A stretch of DNA of 8,398 bases, taken from the NCBI GenBank assembly GCA_937907055.1, contig CALCTW010000015.1, positions 1-8,398 on the forward strand, written 5' to 3'. Source of the stretch: an uncultured Clostridia bacterium. GTDB taxonomy: Bacteria; Bacillota; Clostridia; Christensenellales; Aristaeellaceae. Both the position numbers and the translations under genes were made by a program. The notes under the pieces were generated by a model. The model searched no databases. It was not told where the DNA came from and saw only the letters and a list, made by a program, of their open reading frames with translations. Of the stretch, positions 1 to 6,221 are shown one piece after another. The first letter of the stretch is position 1. Every line of letters begins with the position of its first letter.

Positions 1-623
1 AGCAGCAGGTGGAATACCTCAAGGAGGCAACAAAGCTGGTGGCCTCCTTCCCCGGAAGTGTGGAAAGACAGGTCTACGCCATCCGGGTGGCGGAGACGGC
101 AGGCGTCAGCCGGGACGCGGTAATAAAGGAAGTGGAGCAGCTGCGCAAGCGCATGATCTCTTCCGCCCGACGCACCACAGAGCATCAGGCCGTCAAAGCA
201 GTGGACGCCACCCGTCCCACCGCCGGAGGGCCGCGATACACCTCCCCCGATTCGGCTGCCGCTGAAGAGGGCATTGTGAGGCTGCTCTATCTGGAGCCTG
301 CACTGGAAAAGCAGGCATCTGAAGCCATAAAGCCCGAGGAATTCACCTCCCCCGAGCTCAGGCATCTTTATGAAGTCATCTCTTTCTTTATCCGTGACGG
401 ACGCGCGATGAACACGACCGTACTTTCGGAGGACCTGCCCGGTGACGAAGTCAGCCTGCTGGTCAGCCTGCTGAGCAAACCGGAAGATCTCTCCCGCGCG
501 GCGGACACGATGAAGGATTATATCAGCATGGTGAAGGCATGCGCAGGGCGCGCTGCCCCGGTGACCGATCTGAGGGCACTGGCCATGCAAAAGCAGAACG
601 ATGGGAAAGGATACAAACAATGA
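1..623 (+). CDS. dnaG: DNA primase DnaG, C-terminal part (5' end outside window)
   Basis: This is the 3' end of a primase gene; the frame is open from the left edge (codons from base 3), so the GTG at 9 is not a start. About 206 residues are visible. The first ~55 carry the typical end of the primase core (EYLKEATKLVASF, then VERQVYAIRVAETAGVSRDAV). After a variable linker comes the helical C-terminal domain (AAEEGIVRLLYLEPAL, then FTSPELRHLYEVISFF), which in bacteria binds the replicative helicase DnaB. The protein makes RNA primers at the replication fork. The zinc-binding and TOPRIM catalytic parts lie upstream of the window. The TGA stop at 621-623 overlaps the ATG of the next gene, so the two are translationally coupled. 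The identification rests on remembered family patterns, strongest for the C-terminal helicase-binding domain of clostridial primases. Confidence 0.88.
   Translation, partial: QQVEYLKEATKLVASFPGSVERQVYAIRVAETAGVSRDAVIKEVEQLRKRMISSARRTTEHQAVKAVDATRPTAGGPRYTSPDSAAAEEGIVRLLYLEPALEKQASEAIKPEEFTSPELRHLYEVISFFIRDGRAMNTTVLSEDLPGDEVSLLVSLLSKPEDLSRAADTMKDYISMVKACAGRAAPVTDLRALAMQKQNDGKGYKQ
603..611 (+). promoter_or_regulatory. Ribosome binding site of the small acidic protein
   Basis: GGGAAAGGA lies 8 bases before the ATG at 620, inside the end of dnaG. It fixes the start at 620 rather than at the ATG at 539, which lies deep in dnaG. Confidence 0.6.
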
Positions 624-1105
624 GCGAAAAGAAGCAATTTAACGATGAGGAACTCTATTCCGGCATGAGCGCCAAAGAGCTGGAAGAGGCAACAAAAGCA
701 TTTCTTGCCGAGCACGCCGACGAACTCCCCCCCGAAGATGAAGCCGCTGAAGACGCCGCTGCCCCTGCTGTGGAGGAAAAAGCCGGAGAGGATAAATCCG
801 CCAAAGCGAAAAAGTCGGGCAAGGCCGCTGCAAAAACACCGGAAGAACAGCTGGAAAACCTGAAGGAAACGCTGTCCGCCGAGTATGTGGAGCCCGTATT
901 CAGCTTCACCAAGACCGCGTACGGCACGGACGTCATCGTCATTGAGGAAAACGGGGACTGTAGCTATGATTATGTGGAATATGTCACGATCTACGAGGGC
1001 TATTTCATCAGTCTGGGCATCCTGACCGACACGCCCATCACCGAGGCTGAAATGGAGACCGCGCTCACGCTGCTGAGCGATATGTGGATCGTTCCCGTAA
1101 ACTGA
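620..1105 (+). CDS. Small acidic protein of unknown function, coupled to dnaG
   Basis: I do not recognise this protein. It has 161 residues and starts at ATG 620, overlapping the dnaG stop by four bases (ATGA). Residues 1-30 look helical (SAKELEEATKAFLAEHADEL). Residues ~35-75 are low-complexity, first very acidic with Glu/Ala/Pro, then Lys/Ala-rich (KAKKSGKAAAK), and probably disordered. Residues ~78-161 look like a compact alpha/beta domain: a helix (PEEQLENLKETL), several beta-strand-like segments (VFSFTKTAYGTDVIVIEEN, then CSYDYVEYVTIYEGYFISLGIL) and a final helix with MWIVPVN. There is no signal peptide or membrane segment, so it should be cytoplasmic. It is cotranscribed with primase and ends at a terminator, the place where many Firmicutes have rpoD/sigA. 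A replication-linked role would be a guess from position only. Confidence 0.82.
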   Translation: MSEKKQFNDEELYSGMSAKELEEATKAFLAEHADELPPEDEAAEDAAAPAVEEKAGEDKSAKAKKSGKAAAKTPEEQLENLKETLSAEYVEPVFSFTKTAYGTDVIVIEENGDCSYDYVEYVTIYEGYFISLGILTDTPITEAEMETALTLLSDMWIVPVN

Positions 1106-1162
1106 TCTTCAAACAGACAATGGCATAAACCAAAAGGCTGTTGCACAAGCCCAATAAAAAAG

Positions 1163-1202
1163 ACAGAGCGTCAGAAAGAAAAAAGCAAGACGCTCTGTTT
1201 TT
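1163..1202 (+). terminator. Rho-independent terminator of the dnaG operon
   Basis: A perfect 10-bp stem (ACAGAGCGTC 1163-1172 with GACGCTCTGT 1189-1198) is followed by a T run to 1202. The 16-base loop is purine-rich. An A-rich stretch at 1155-1161 on the other side would give a T-rich tail on the minus strand, so it may act in both directions. Confidence 0.85.
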
Positions 1203-1287
1203 ATGTGTCATGTAATGATCATGCAAAGACTCATTTGGGAGGCCGTTGATTCCCCCGCCCGCGCACACGCGCGGCACAGATAAAAGC

Positions 1288-1322
1288 AAAGACAGGACGC
1301 GCTGGTCTCGCATCCTGTCTTT
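1288..1322 (-). terminator. Terminator of the SH3-domain gene
   Basis: AAAGACAGGA (1288-1297) pairs perfectly with TCCTGTCTTT (1313-1322). Inside this, GCG 1299-1301 can pair with CGC 1309-1311. Read on the minus strand, the stem runs into TGCTTTTATC, a modest T tract, about 50 bases after the stop codon of the SH3 gene. The + strand side also has T's, so it may be bidirectional. Confidence 0.72.
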
Positions 1323-1369
1323 CTATTGTCACTTGCAGGAGATATGGTGGATTTTCATTCAAACATTTA

Positions 1370-1903
1370 TCAGACATTCACGAAGGCCTTGACAACATAA
1401 CCGACATTACCGTTGCCGTCGATGACCTCATAGAAGGTCTTGCTCTCGCCGATGACGCTGAGCACCTGACCCTGATGGAGACGGGCGATCACATTAGCGT
1501 CGCAGTTCGGACGGGTGCGAAGGTTGACATAACCGGAACCGGCGTTGGTAGGAGCAACGCGGACATTGAAGGCATTGACGAAGTGAATGGTCTGGGCCGC
1601 ACGGGCGGGATCGGAAGTGGTGACGAACTTTCTGGCAACATAGCCGGTCACATCCTTGCCGCTGATGCGGGCAGTGACCTTATCCCATTCGGAATTGACA
1701 TGGCTGACAAGCGTCACGGGGTAACCCTGACCCAGTTCCTTGATCACGGAAGCCTTGGTGTTGGGAGCAGTGCGGAAATTGAGGTGTCCGCCCTTTTCAG
1801 TATTCACGAACATCTGAACACCCTGGGCAGAAGCTACAGTCACGGGCACGATCGCAAGGATCAGAAGCATCATAGCAACCATCATAACAGCCAGTTTTTT
1901 CAT
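1370..1903 (-). CDS. Secreted protein with two bacterial SH3 (SH3b) domains
   Basis: The protein has 177 residues. The start is the ATG at 1903 (MKKLAVMMVAMMLLI) because a strong GAGGAGGA site sits 7 bases before it; an ATG 21 bases further up lacks such a site. Residues 1-27 form a signal peptide with a charged KK start, a long hydrophobic core and a likely cut after Ala-Ser-Ala; there is no lipobox Cys. Two SH3_3-type repeats follow, about residues 31-94 and 124-177. They are marked by the paired motifs LNFRTAPN (41-48) and VNLRTRPN (126-133) and by the closing GYVARKFV and GYVVKAFV. Such domains usually bind peptidoglycan or other wall polymers. No catalytic domain is attached, so this is a binding-only exported protein. 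It is monocistronic, with its own promoter and terminator. Its partner or enzyme is unknown. Confidence 0.88.
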   Translation of the reverse strand: MKKLAVMMVAMMLLILAIVPVTVASAQGVQMFVNTEKGGHLNFRTAPNTKASVIKELGQGYPVTLVSHVNSEWDKVTARISGKDVTGYVARKFVTTSDPARAAQTIHFVNAFNVRVAPTNAGSGYVNLRTRPNCDANVIARLHQGQVLSVIGESKTFYEVIDGNGNVGYVVKAFVNV

Positions 1904-1910
1904 TGTAATT

Positions 1911-1918
1911 TCCTCCTC
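1911..1918 (-). promoter_or_regulatory. Strong ribosome binding site of the SH3 gene
   Basis: GAGGAGGA on the minus strand, 7 bases before the ATG at 1903. It decides the start in favour of the signal-peptide Met over the upstream ATG at 1924. Confidence 0.8.
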
Positions 1919-1942
1919 GCCCATTGGGCGTTCTTCTTTCTT

Positions 1943-1969
1943 CTGTCAGGTCCTTTTCCCTCCTGACAG
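1943..1969 (-). other. Stem-loop at the predicted 5' end of the SH3 mRNA
   Basis: CTGTCAGG (1943-1950) and CCTGACAG (1962-1969) form a perfect 8-bp stem with an 11-base loop. On the minus strand the stem contains AGGAGG-like bases. The likely transcription start, about 7 bases after the -10 box, falls at ~1968, so the transcript would open with this hairpin. It could protect the 5' end from decay or serve as a protein site; that is inference. Confidence 0.55.
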
Positions 1970-1974
1970 TGCCT

Positions 1975-2003
1975 ATTATAGGAGAACGGGACGCGGAAAT
2001 GAA
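1975..2003 (-). promoter_or_regulatory. Promoter of the SH3 gene
   Basis: A perfect -10 TATAAT is read on the minus strand at 1980-1975. With a 17-base spacer, the -35 is a weak TTCATT (2003-1998; TT and A match the consensus TTGACA). The predicted leader is ~65 bases. Confidence 0.6.
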
Positions 2004-2004
2004 T

Positions 2005-2021
2005 ATCGATCACGGATCGAT
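2005..2021. repeat. Paired ATCGAT sites upstream of the SH3 promoter
   Basis: ATCGAT occurs at 2005-2010 and again at 2016-2021 with 5 bases between. Because each copy is itself a palindrome, the pair is both a direct and an inverted repeat. It sits directly upstream of the weak -35 box, where an activator would bind. No regulator is identified. Confidence 0.35.
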
Positions 2022-2066
2022 TACGTATAGCGCGCGTATAATATGTTTTCATTTTCGTTTAAAATA

Positions 2067-2098
2067 ACAGCCCCGTCCGCAAACACGGACAGGGCTGT
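2067..2098 (-). terminator. Terminator after the HAD gene
   Basis: ACAGCCC (2067-2073) plus GTCCG (2075-2079) pair with CGGAC (2086-2090) plus GGGCTGT (2092-2098), with one C-A mismatch and a 6-base loop. On the minus strand the stem runs into TATTTTAAACG. It lies 46 bases after the stop of the HAD gene, closing the M42-HAD transcription unit. Confidence 0.8.
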
Positions 2099-2143
2099 AT
2101 GAAAGAAGACAGGCGGCGCCGGAGCCGCGGAAGGCAGAAACGA

Positions 2144-2956
2144 TCAGAATGGAACGGAGACCAGCGCGGCCGCGATGCCGTCATGATCGTGATCGAGGGT
2201 GTGATAAGGGAAACGGGCTTTGAGCGCGTCGGGGGCATTGCCCATCAGCACGGGATAAGCGACCGCGGAGAGCATGGCGGTATCATTGAACTGATCACCA
2301 AAGGCGCAGGCGCGCGACAGCGGGATGCCCTTCTTTTCACAATAAAGACGAACGCCCGTGCCCTTATCCACACCGGCAGGATTGACCTAAACCAGAAAGG
2401 ATGAGGAACAGGTGACCTGACAGGCCGGAAACGCCGCGGAAACAGCGGAGCGGACATAATCCGCCTGACCGGGATCGCAGATGAGGAGGAACTTGCAGAC
2501 AGGTTCAACGGAGGAGAAGGAAGGATCGGATACCTGCCGCGGTACCGCGCCGGTGACGCGCGCTTCGCGAAGGACACGCGGATCGGACGGATCGGGCGTG
2601 TACCAGTGAGAAGGCGTGTAGGCGTTCCAGACGCAGGGAAGGCCGGAGGAAGACATGAAGGCGGCGATCTGCCCGGCGAGAGAAGCCGGCATGCCCTTCA
2701 TGAAAAGCAGTTCTCCTCCCTGACCGTACACCGCGCCGCCGCCCAAAGTGATGAGATCACAGGAAAGCTGATAGCGACGCGCGATGGGCAGGATGCCATC
2801 CCGGCTGCGGGAGGAGCAGAGCACCAGATCACGCCCGGAAGCCGTCCACGAACGGAGGGCGGACAGGGTGCGCGGCGTGATCTGCCCCGAAGAGGAGAGG
2901 AGCGTGCCGTCAATATCCGAAAAAAGGACCCGGCAGGAAGAAAGATCAGGAAGCAT
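2144..2956 (-). pseudogene. Cof-type HAD phosphatase, interrupted by an in-frame TAG
   Basis: The reading frame spans 271 codons from ATG 2956 to TGA 2144, the usual length for Cof/YidA-type HAD hydrolases, which remove phosphate from sugar phosphates and related metabolites in the cytoplasm. Motif I is SDIDGTL (residues 13-19, nucleophile Asp14), motif II LCSSRS, and motif IV AFGDQFNDTAML with the metal-binding GDxxND. The cap domain lies in the middle. Codon 190 (2387-2389) is TAG. The frame resumes at once with VNPAGVDKGTG, which lines up with YidA EILDKRVNKGTG (from memory), where the TAG position is the Glu. A GAG-to-TAG change is the simplest explanation. The 189-residue product lacks the Lys and GDxxND, so it should be inactive. 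Otherwise the frame is intact, suggesting a recent mutation, a sequencing error or suppression. GGAGGG lies 3 bases before the ATG, a short spacing. Confidence 0.85.
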
Positions 2957-2967
2957 AGACCCTCCGG

Positions 2968-3008
2968 AAAAATGAAAGGCCCGGTCAAGGGAGCACCTGT
3001 ACCAGGCC
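2968..3008 (-). terminator. Terminator-like hairpin between the M42 operon and the HAD gene
   Basis: GGCCCGGT (2978-2985) pairs with ACCAGGCC (3001-3008), 8 bp with one G-U pair in the minus-strand RNA and a 15-base loop, followed by TTTCATTTTT. It starts 30 bases after the M42 stop and ends 12 bases before the HAD start, leaving room only for the ribosome site. I see no promoter for the HAD gene here, so that gene would depend on readthrough. Confidence 0.65.
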
Positions 3009-3037
3009 GGAATAAAGACAGAACAGAATGAGAAAAA

Positions 3038-4030
3038 TCACAGTTCCTGATCGACAAAGGCCAGCATGAGATCGAGCGCGGAAGACATATCGCGCATATC
3101 GATGGTCTCACAGGCGGAATGGACATAACGGCAGGGGATGGAGAGCGTGCAGGTGGGCACACCCGCGCGGGAATGCTGGATGGCCGCGCCGTCCGTGCCG
3201 CCGAATGGCAGGACCTCGCATTGGTAGGGAATGTGATTCTCCCGCGCGCAATGAATGAGCGCGTCCCGGATGACGGGAGAAGAGATCATCATGCTGTCCA
3301 TGAACTTGATGGCCACGCCGTCCCCCAGACGAACGGAGGGGATGCGGGTCTCCGGGGTATCGCCCCAGGCCGTGACATCCAGACCGATGCCGATATCCGG
3401 CTGAACGGAATAGGCCGCGACCTCCGCGCCGCGGACACCGACCTCCTCCTGCGTGGAGAAGACGGCGACGATGGTATTGCGCGGATTATCCGCGCGGAGG
3501 AGCAGCTCTGCTAACAGGGCGCAGGCGCAGCGGTCATCCATGGCCGGCGCGGACACACGGTGCGCGCCGAGCTGCGCGATATGGGGCGCGTAAACACAGA
3601 CATCGCCGAGCGAGATCATCTGCAGGGCCTCGCGGCGGTCCTGCGCGCCGATATCGACGAACAGATCATTGATCTGCGGCTTGCCCTCCTTGACGGGCTG
3701 CGCGATGACAACGCCCTGCACGCCATTGCCGAAAACAACATGACGGGCGGTATTGAAATCCGCCCCGATGCCGCCGACACGGGCCACACGCAGGTAGCCT
3801 TCCTTTTCAACATCGGTGACGACCAGACCGATATGATCCATATGCGCGGAGAACATGATGATCTTGCCATCCTCCGCGCCCTTCTTTTCCATGATGAGGT
3901 TACCCATGGCATCGCGGCGGACGGTGACATTGACCGGAGCCAGCAATTCGCAGATACGGGCCGCGACCGCTTCCTCGCGGCCGGAGGGACCATAGACGGA
4001 CAGGAGAGAAAAAAGTGTATCTTTCAGCAT
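3038..4030 (-). CDS. M42-family metallo-aminopeptidase, third gene of the trio
   Basis: This is a 330-residue cytosolic aminopeptidase of the M42 family (glutamyl aminopeptidase / TET / FrvX type), which removes N-terminal residues from short peptides using two metal ions. The start is ATG 4030 (MLKDTLFSLLS), with GGAGG 6 bases upstream; an ATG 15 bases earlier lacks a site. Expected metal and catalytic residues are present: His63 in SAHMDHIG, Asp165 in PAMDDR, Glu195/Glu196 in STQEEVGVRGA, Asp218 in GLDVT and His304 in RYVHSACE. The GGTDGAAIQHSRAGVPT stretch (277-293) matches the family's usual GGTDA region, so this is the most canonical of the three. The dimerisation/substrate domain insert lies around 70-155. 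It follows the second M42 gene after 48 bases and ends before a terminator-like hairpin. The substrate cannot be told from sequence. Confidence 0.93.
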   Translation of the reverse strand: MLKDTLFSLLSVYGPSGREEAVAARICELLAPVNVTVRRDAMGNLIMEKKGAEDGKIIMFSAHMDHIGLVVTDVEKEGYLRVARVGGIGADFNTARHVVFGNGVQGVVIAQPVKEGKPQINDLFVDIGAQDRREALQMISLGDVCVYAPHIAQLGAHRVSAPAMDDRCACALLAELLLRADNPRNTIVAVFSTQEEVGVRGAEVAAYSVQPDIGIGLDVTAWGDTPETRIPSVRLGDGVAIKFMDSMMISSPVIRDALIHCARENHIPYQCEVLPFGGTDGAAIQHSRAGVPTCTLSIPCRYVHSACETIDMRDMSSALDLMLAFVDQEL

Positions 4031-4036
4031 AAGATG

Positions 4037-4041
4037 CCTCC
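4037..4041 (-). promoter_or_regulatory. Ribosome site fixing the start of the third M42 gene
   Basis: GGAGG on the minus strand, 6 bases before ATG 4030. It lies inside the longer possible reading frame from 4045 and so argues for the shorter protein. Confidence 0.7.
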
Positions 4042-4078
4042 ACATTCAGAATGATATCTATCAGAAGCGGTACCGGGC

Positions 4079-5086
4079 TTAACTGTTTTCAAGGAAGGTG
4101 CGGATGAGCAGATACTGCGCGTTGATATCGGAAAGGCGCGCCACCGAGGACGGGCCGTGGATATAACGGCAGGGCACGGAAAGCACACAGACGCTGCCGC
4201 CCTCCGCGACACGCTGGAACGCGCGCGCGTCATTGGCCCCGGTGACACCGCTCTTGATCTGGTAGGGAACCTCAAAGCTTTCGCCCAGATCGACCAGACG
4301 ATTGAACAGATCCTGATCGGCAATGGTGGTGAGATCCATGAAGCTGATGCCCACGCCCCTGCCCAGCCGGATGACCTGCTGTGTTTCCGGCACACAGCCC
4401 AGATCATTGGCCGCTGTGCCCTCCAGCACGATGGTCTGCGCGGAAGCGGCATCCCAGGCGGCCCCGAAGGCGCCGCGGCTGCCAACCTCCTCCTGACAGG
4501 TGAAAACATAGGTGACATCACAGGGATAGCGCTTCTTCATGAGGCGGAGCATATTGTAGCAGCCCACACGGTCATCCAGCGCCTTGGAGACGACACAATC
4601 CTCCCCGTAGGTCTCATAAACGGCATCGAAATAGAAATAAGTTCCCTCCGGGCAGCGGTCAAGGGCCTCCTTACGATCCGCCGCGCCGATATCGATGTAG
4701 AGATGATCAAAATCAAGGACGCGCTTTTTGTCTTCCTCTGTTTGCAGGTGACGCGCCATGGCACCGATGACGCCCCTGAGGCCGCTGTCCCCCGCCACGA
4801 CATGCTTGCTGACACAGACACGGGGATCCATGCCGCCGACCGGCAGGAACCGGAGCAGACCCTCTTCTGTGGCTCCCCAGATGACGAAGCCGACTTCATC
4901 CATGTGCGCGCAGAGCACGACCTGCTGGGTATCATGCCGGGTGCCGTGCTTGAAGGCGACGACATTGCCCATTTTATCGATGGTGACGGCATCGCAGCAT
5001 TCACGGGCTTCCTCCAGAATGGCGGCACGGACCGCGCGCTCATCCCCGGAAAGACCATTGAGTTCACATAAAGTTTTCAGATCCAT
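4079..5086 (-). CDS. M42-family metallo-aminopeptidase, second gene of the trio
   Basis: A 335-residue M42 peptidase paralogue. Visible active-site residues: His61 in CAHMDEVG, Asp171 in ALDDRVG, catalytic Glu199 and Glu200 in CQEEVGSRGA, Glu222 in LEGTAAND (Asp in the two neighbours), and His310 in RYIHGPSS. The usual GGTDA near the C-terminus is replaced by TGANDARAF (282-290), so its specificity probably differs from that of the third gene. Its ATG overlaps the end of the first M42 gene by 10 bases, with GGGAGG 7 bases before it, a sign of tight coupling. It has no signal peptide and is cytoplasmic. It differs clearly from both neighbours, so the duplication is old rather than a recent tandem copy. 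Confidence 0.93.
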   Translation of the reverse strand: MDLKTLCELNGLSGDERAVRAAILEEARECCDAVTIDKMGNVVAFKHGTRHDTQQVVLCAHMDEVGFVIWGATEEGLLRFLPVGGMDPRVCVSKHVVAGDSGLRGVIGAMARHLQTEEDKKRVLDFDHLYIDIGAADRKEALDRCPEGTYFYFDAVYETYGEDCVVSKALDDRVGCYNMLRLMKKRYPCDVTYVFTCQEEVGSRGAFGAAWDAASAQTIVLEGTAANDLGCVPETQQVIRLGRGVGISFMDLTTIADQDLFNRLVDLGESFEVPYQIKSGVTGANDARAFQRVAEGGSVCVLSVPCRYIHGPSSVARLSDINAQYLLIRTFLENS

Positions 5087-6114
5087 AGGCTTTCCTCCCA
5101 GGTGGAATCGATGGCACGGAGATAGTGCGTGAGCAGGCGCGCGCCATCCTCCAGCACGCGCGTATCGGCGACCTCAACATGCGTGTGCATGTAGCGGAGC
5201 GGTAATTCAAACAAAACCGTGGGGATGCCGCCGCGCACGATGGACACAAAATCCGCGTCGGTAAAAGTCTGCCGCGCGCGGACAGAGGGCTGTAGGCGGA
5301 TATTCTGCTGCCTGGCCACTTCGGTAAGTTTGGCGCGCATGAAGGGATTGATGAAGGGGCCCATCGTGGCGACCAGAGCGGAAAGATCGAATGTCATCTT
5401 CTCCGGCGCGCCGGGCGTGACCGCGTGGCAGACATCGAACGCGACACACAGATCCGGATCGATGCCGAAGCAGGCCGCGGACGCGCCGTGACTGCCGATC
5501 TCCTCCTGTGTGGAGGCAACGAACCACAGATCGGCCTCATGCCGCATCTCCCCCAGCGCCTCGCAGGCCTTGAGCATCATGGCCACACAGGCGCGGTCAT
5601 CACAGGTCTTGACCGAAATACGGTGATTGAGAAGCTCAGTGTAATGATGCTCGAGGCAGACGGTATCGCCCACCTGTACGAGCGTACGGACTTTTTCGGC
5701 ATCCATGCCCAGATCGATATAGAGATTATCAAAGGTGTAATTGACTTCGCGTTCCTTCGCGTCCATCAGGTGCGGCGCTTTGGCGCCGACTACGCCCATG
5801 AGGGGCTGTGTGCCGTACACGCGCACGCGCATGCCGGGCAGAATGCGGGGATCCACCCCGCCGACCGGAGCCGTGCGGAGGCAGCCGTCCTCCTCAATGG
5901 CGCTGACCATCATGCCGATCTCATCGATGTGCGCGAAAACAGCCACGCGGGGGCCGGAACCCTTTTTGTGCGCGATGACGTTATTCATGCAGTCAATGCT
6001 CACCTCATCGCACAGGGGCGCGAAACAATCGCGGACATATTCCGCGATCCTGCGTTCATTGCCGGTAACGCCGGGGATCACGGTTGCCTTTCGCAGAAAT
6101 TCTGTCATTTGCAT
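5077..6114 (-). CDS. M42-family metallo-aminopeptidase, first gene of the trio
   Basis: A 345-residue M42 peptidase. I choose ATG 6114 (MQMTEFLRKATVIPG): GGGAG lies 9 bases upstream, and the promoter predicts an mRNA start near 6140, downstream of the alternative ATG at 6144. ATG 6108 is also possible. Metal and catalytic residues are present: His62 in FAHIDEIG, Asp172 in TCDDRA, Glu204/Glu205 in STQEEIGSHGA, Asp227 in AFDVCHA, His310 in RYMHTHVE. The GGTDA region is altered to QTFTDADFVSIVRGG (282-296). The region around 70-160 carries the family's insert domain, with DNLYIDLGMD. It leads the operon and overlaps the next gene by 10 bases. M42 enzymes form 12-subunit tetrahedral shells; whether these three mix is open. 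Confidence 0.92.
   Translation of the reverse strand: MQMTEFLRKATVIPGVTGNERRIAEYVRDCFAPLCDEVSIDCMNNVIAHKKGSGPRVAVFAHIDEIGMMVSAIEEDGCLRTAPVGGVDPRILPGMRVRVYGTQPLMGVVGAKAPHLMDAKEREVNYTFDNLYIDLGMDAEKVRTLVQVGDTVCLEHHYTELLNHRISVKTCDDRACVAMMLKACEALGEMRHEADLWFVASTQEEIGSHGASAACFGIDPDLCVAFDVCHAVTPGAPEKMTFDLSALVATMGPFINPFMRAKLTEVARQQNIRLQPSVRARQTFTDADFVSIVRGGIPTVLFELPLRYMHTHVEVADTRVLEDGARLLTHYLRAIDSTWEESLWI
5094..5099 (-). promoter_or_regulatory. Ribosome site of the second M42 gene, inside the first
   Basis: GGGAGG on the minus strand, 7 bases before ATG 5086 and within the last codons of the first M42 gene, which supports coupled translation. Confidence 0.75.
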
Positions 6115-6146
6115 ACGGCTTTTCTCCCGATTATTTTGATGCACAC

Positions 6147-6175
6147 ATTATAACGGAGATACAGAGGAAAGGCAA
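6147..6175 (-). promoter_or_regulatory. Promoter of the M42 operon
   Basis: On the minus strand, -35 TTGCCT (6175-6170, four of six consensus bases), a 17-base spacer and a perfect -10 TATAAT (6152-6147). The predicted start near 6140 gives a leader of about 26 bases to ATG 6114. This also excludes the ATG at 6144 as the main start. Confidence 0.78.
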
Positions 6176-6183
6176 GCAAACAC

Positions 6184-6212
6184 TTGAAAAATAAGGGGTT
6201 TTGGGGGATAAT
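6184..6212 (+). promoter_or_regulatory. Promoter of the kinase-M28 operon
   Basis: -35 TTGAAA (6184-6189), a 17-base spacer and -10 GATAAT (6207-6212), each five of six against consensus. The predicted start is near 6219. Its -35 is 8 bp from that of the divergent M42 promoter. Confidence 0.75.
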
Positions 6213-6221
6213 CAAAAAGAA

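Larger units (their letters stand above)
1106..1369. other. Gap between converging genes
   Basis: This 264-base stretch separates the dnaG unit (+) from the SH3 gene (-). It holds two terminators and, between them, a small GC-rich hairpin (CCGCGC 1259-1264, loop ACAC, GCGCGG 1269-1274). The GC hairpin has no T tract, and I see no gene in the gap. Confidence 0.6.

Noticed and set aside
1259..1274. GC-rich hairpin as a terminator
   Set aside because: It has only 6 bp, no T tract on either strand, and lies between two better terminators.
2037..2042. TATAAT on the + strand as a promoter
   Set aside because: There is no -35 at the proper distance, and a transcript would run at once into the HAD terminator and antisense to that gene.
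4043..4045. Upstream ATG as start of the third M42 gene
   Set aside because: The best ribosome site lies downstream of it and fits ATG 4030.
4157..5071. 304-codon open frame on the + strand
   Set aside because: It lies wholly antisense to a clear M42 gene with intact active-site motifs; the composition is a mirror of that gene and no ribosome site or family match is seen.
6142..6144. Upstream ATG as start of the first M42 gene
   Set aside because: It lies 3 bases from the -10 box and before the predicted mRNA start, with no ribosome site.
5425..6153. 242-codon + strand frame opposite the first M42 gene
   Set aside because: Antisense shadow produced by GC-rich codon use; the minus-strand gene has a promoter, ribosome site and motifs.
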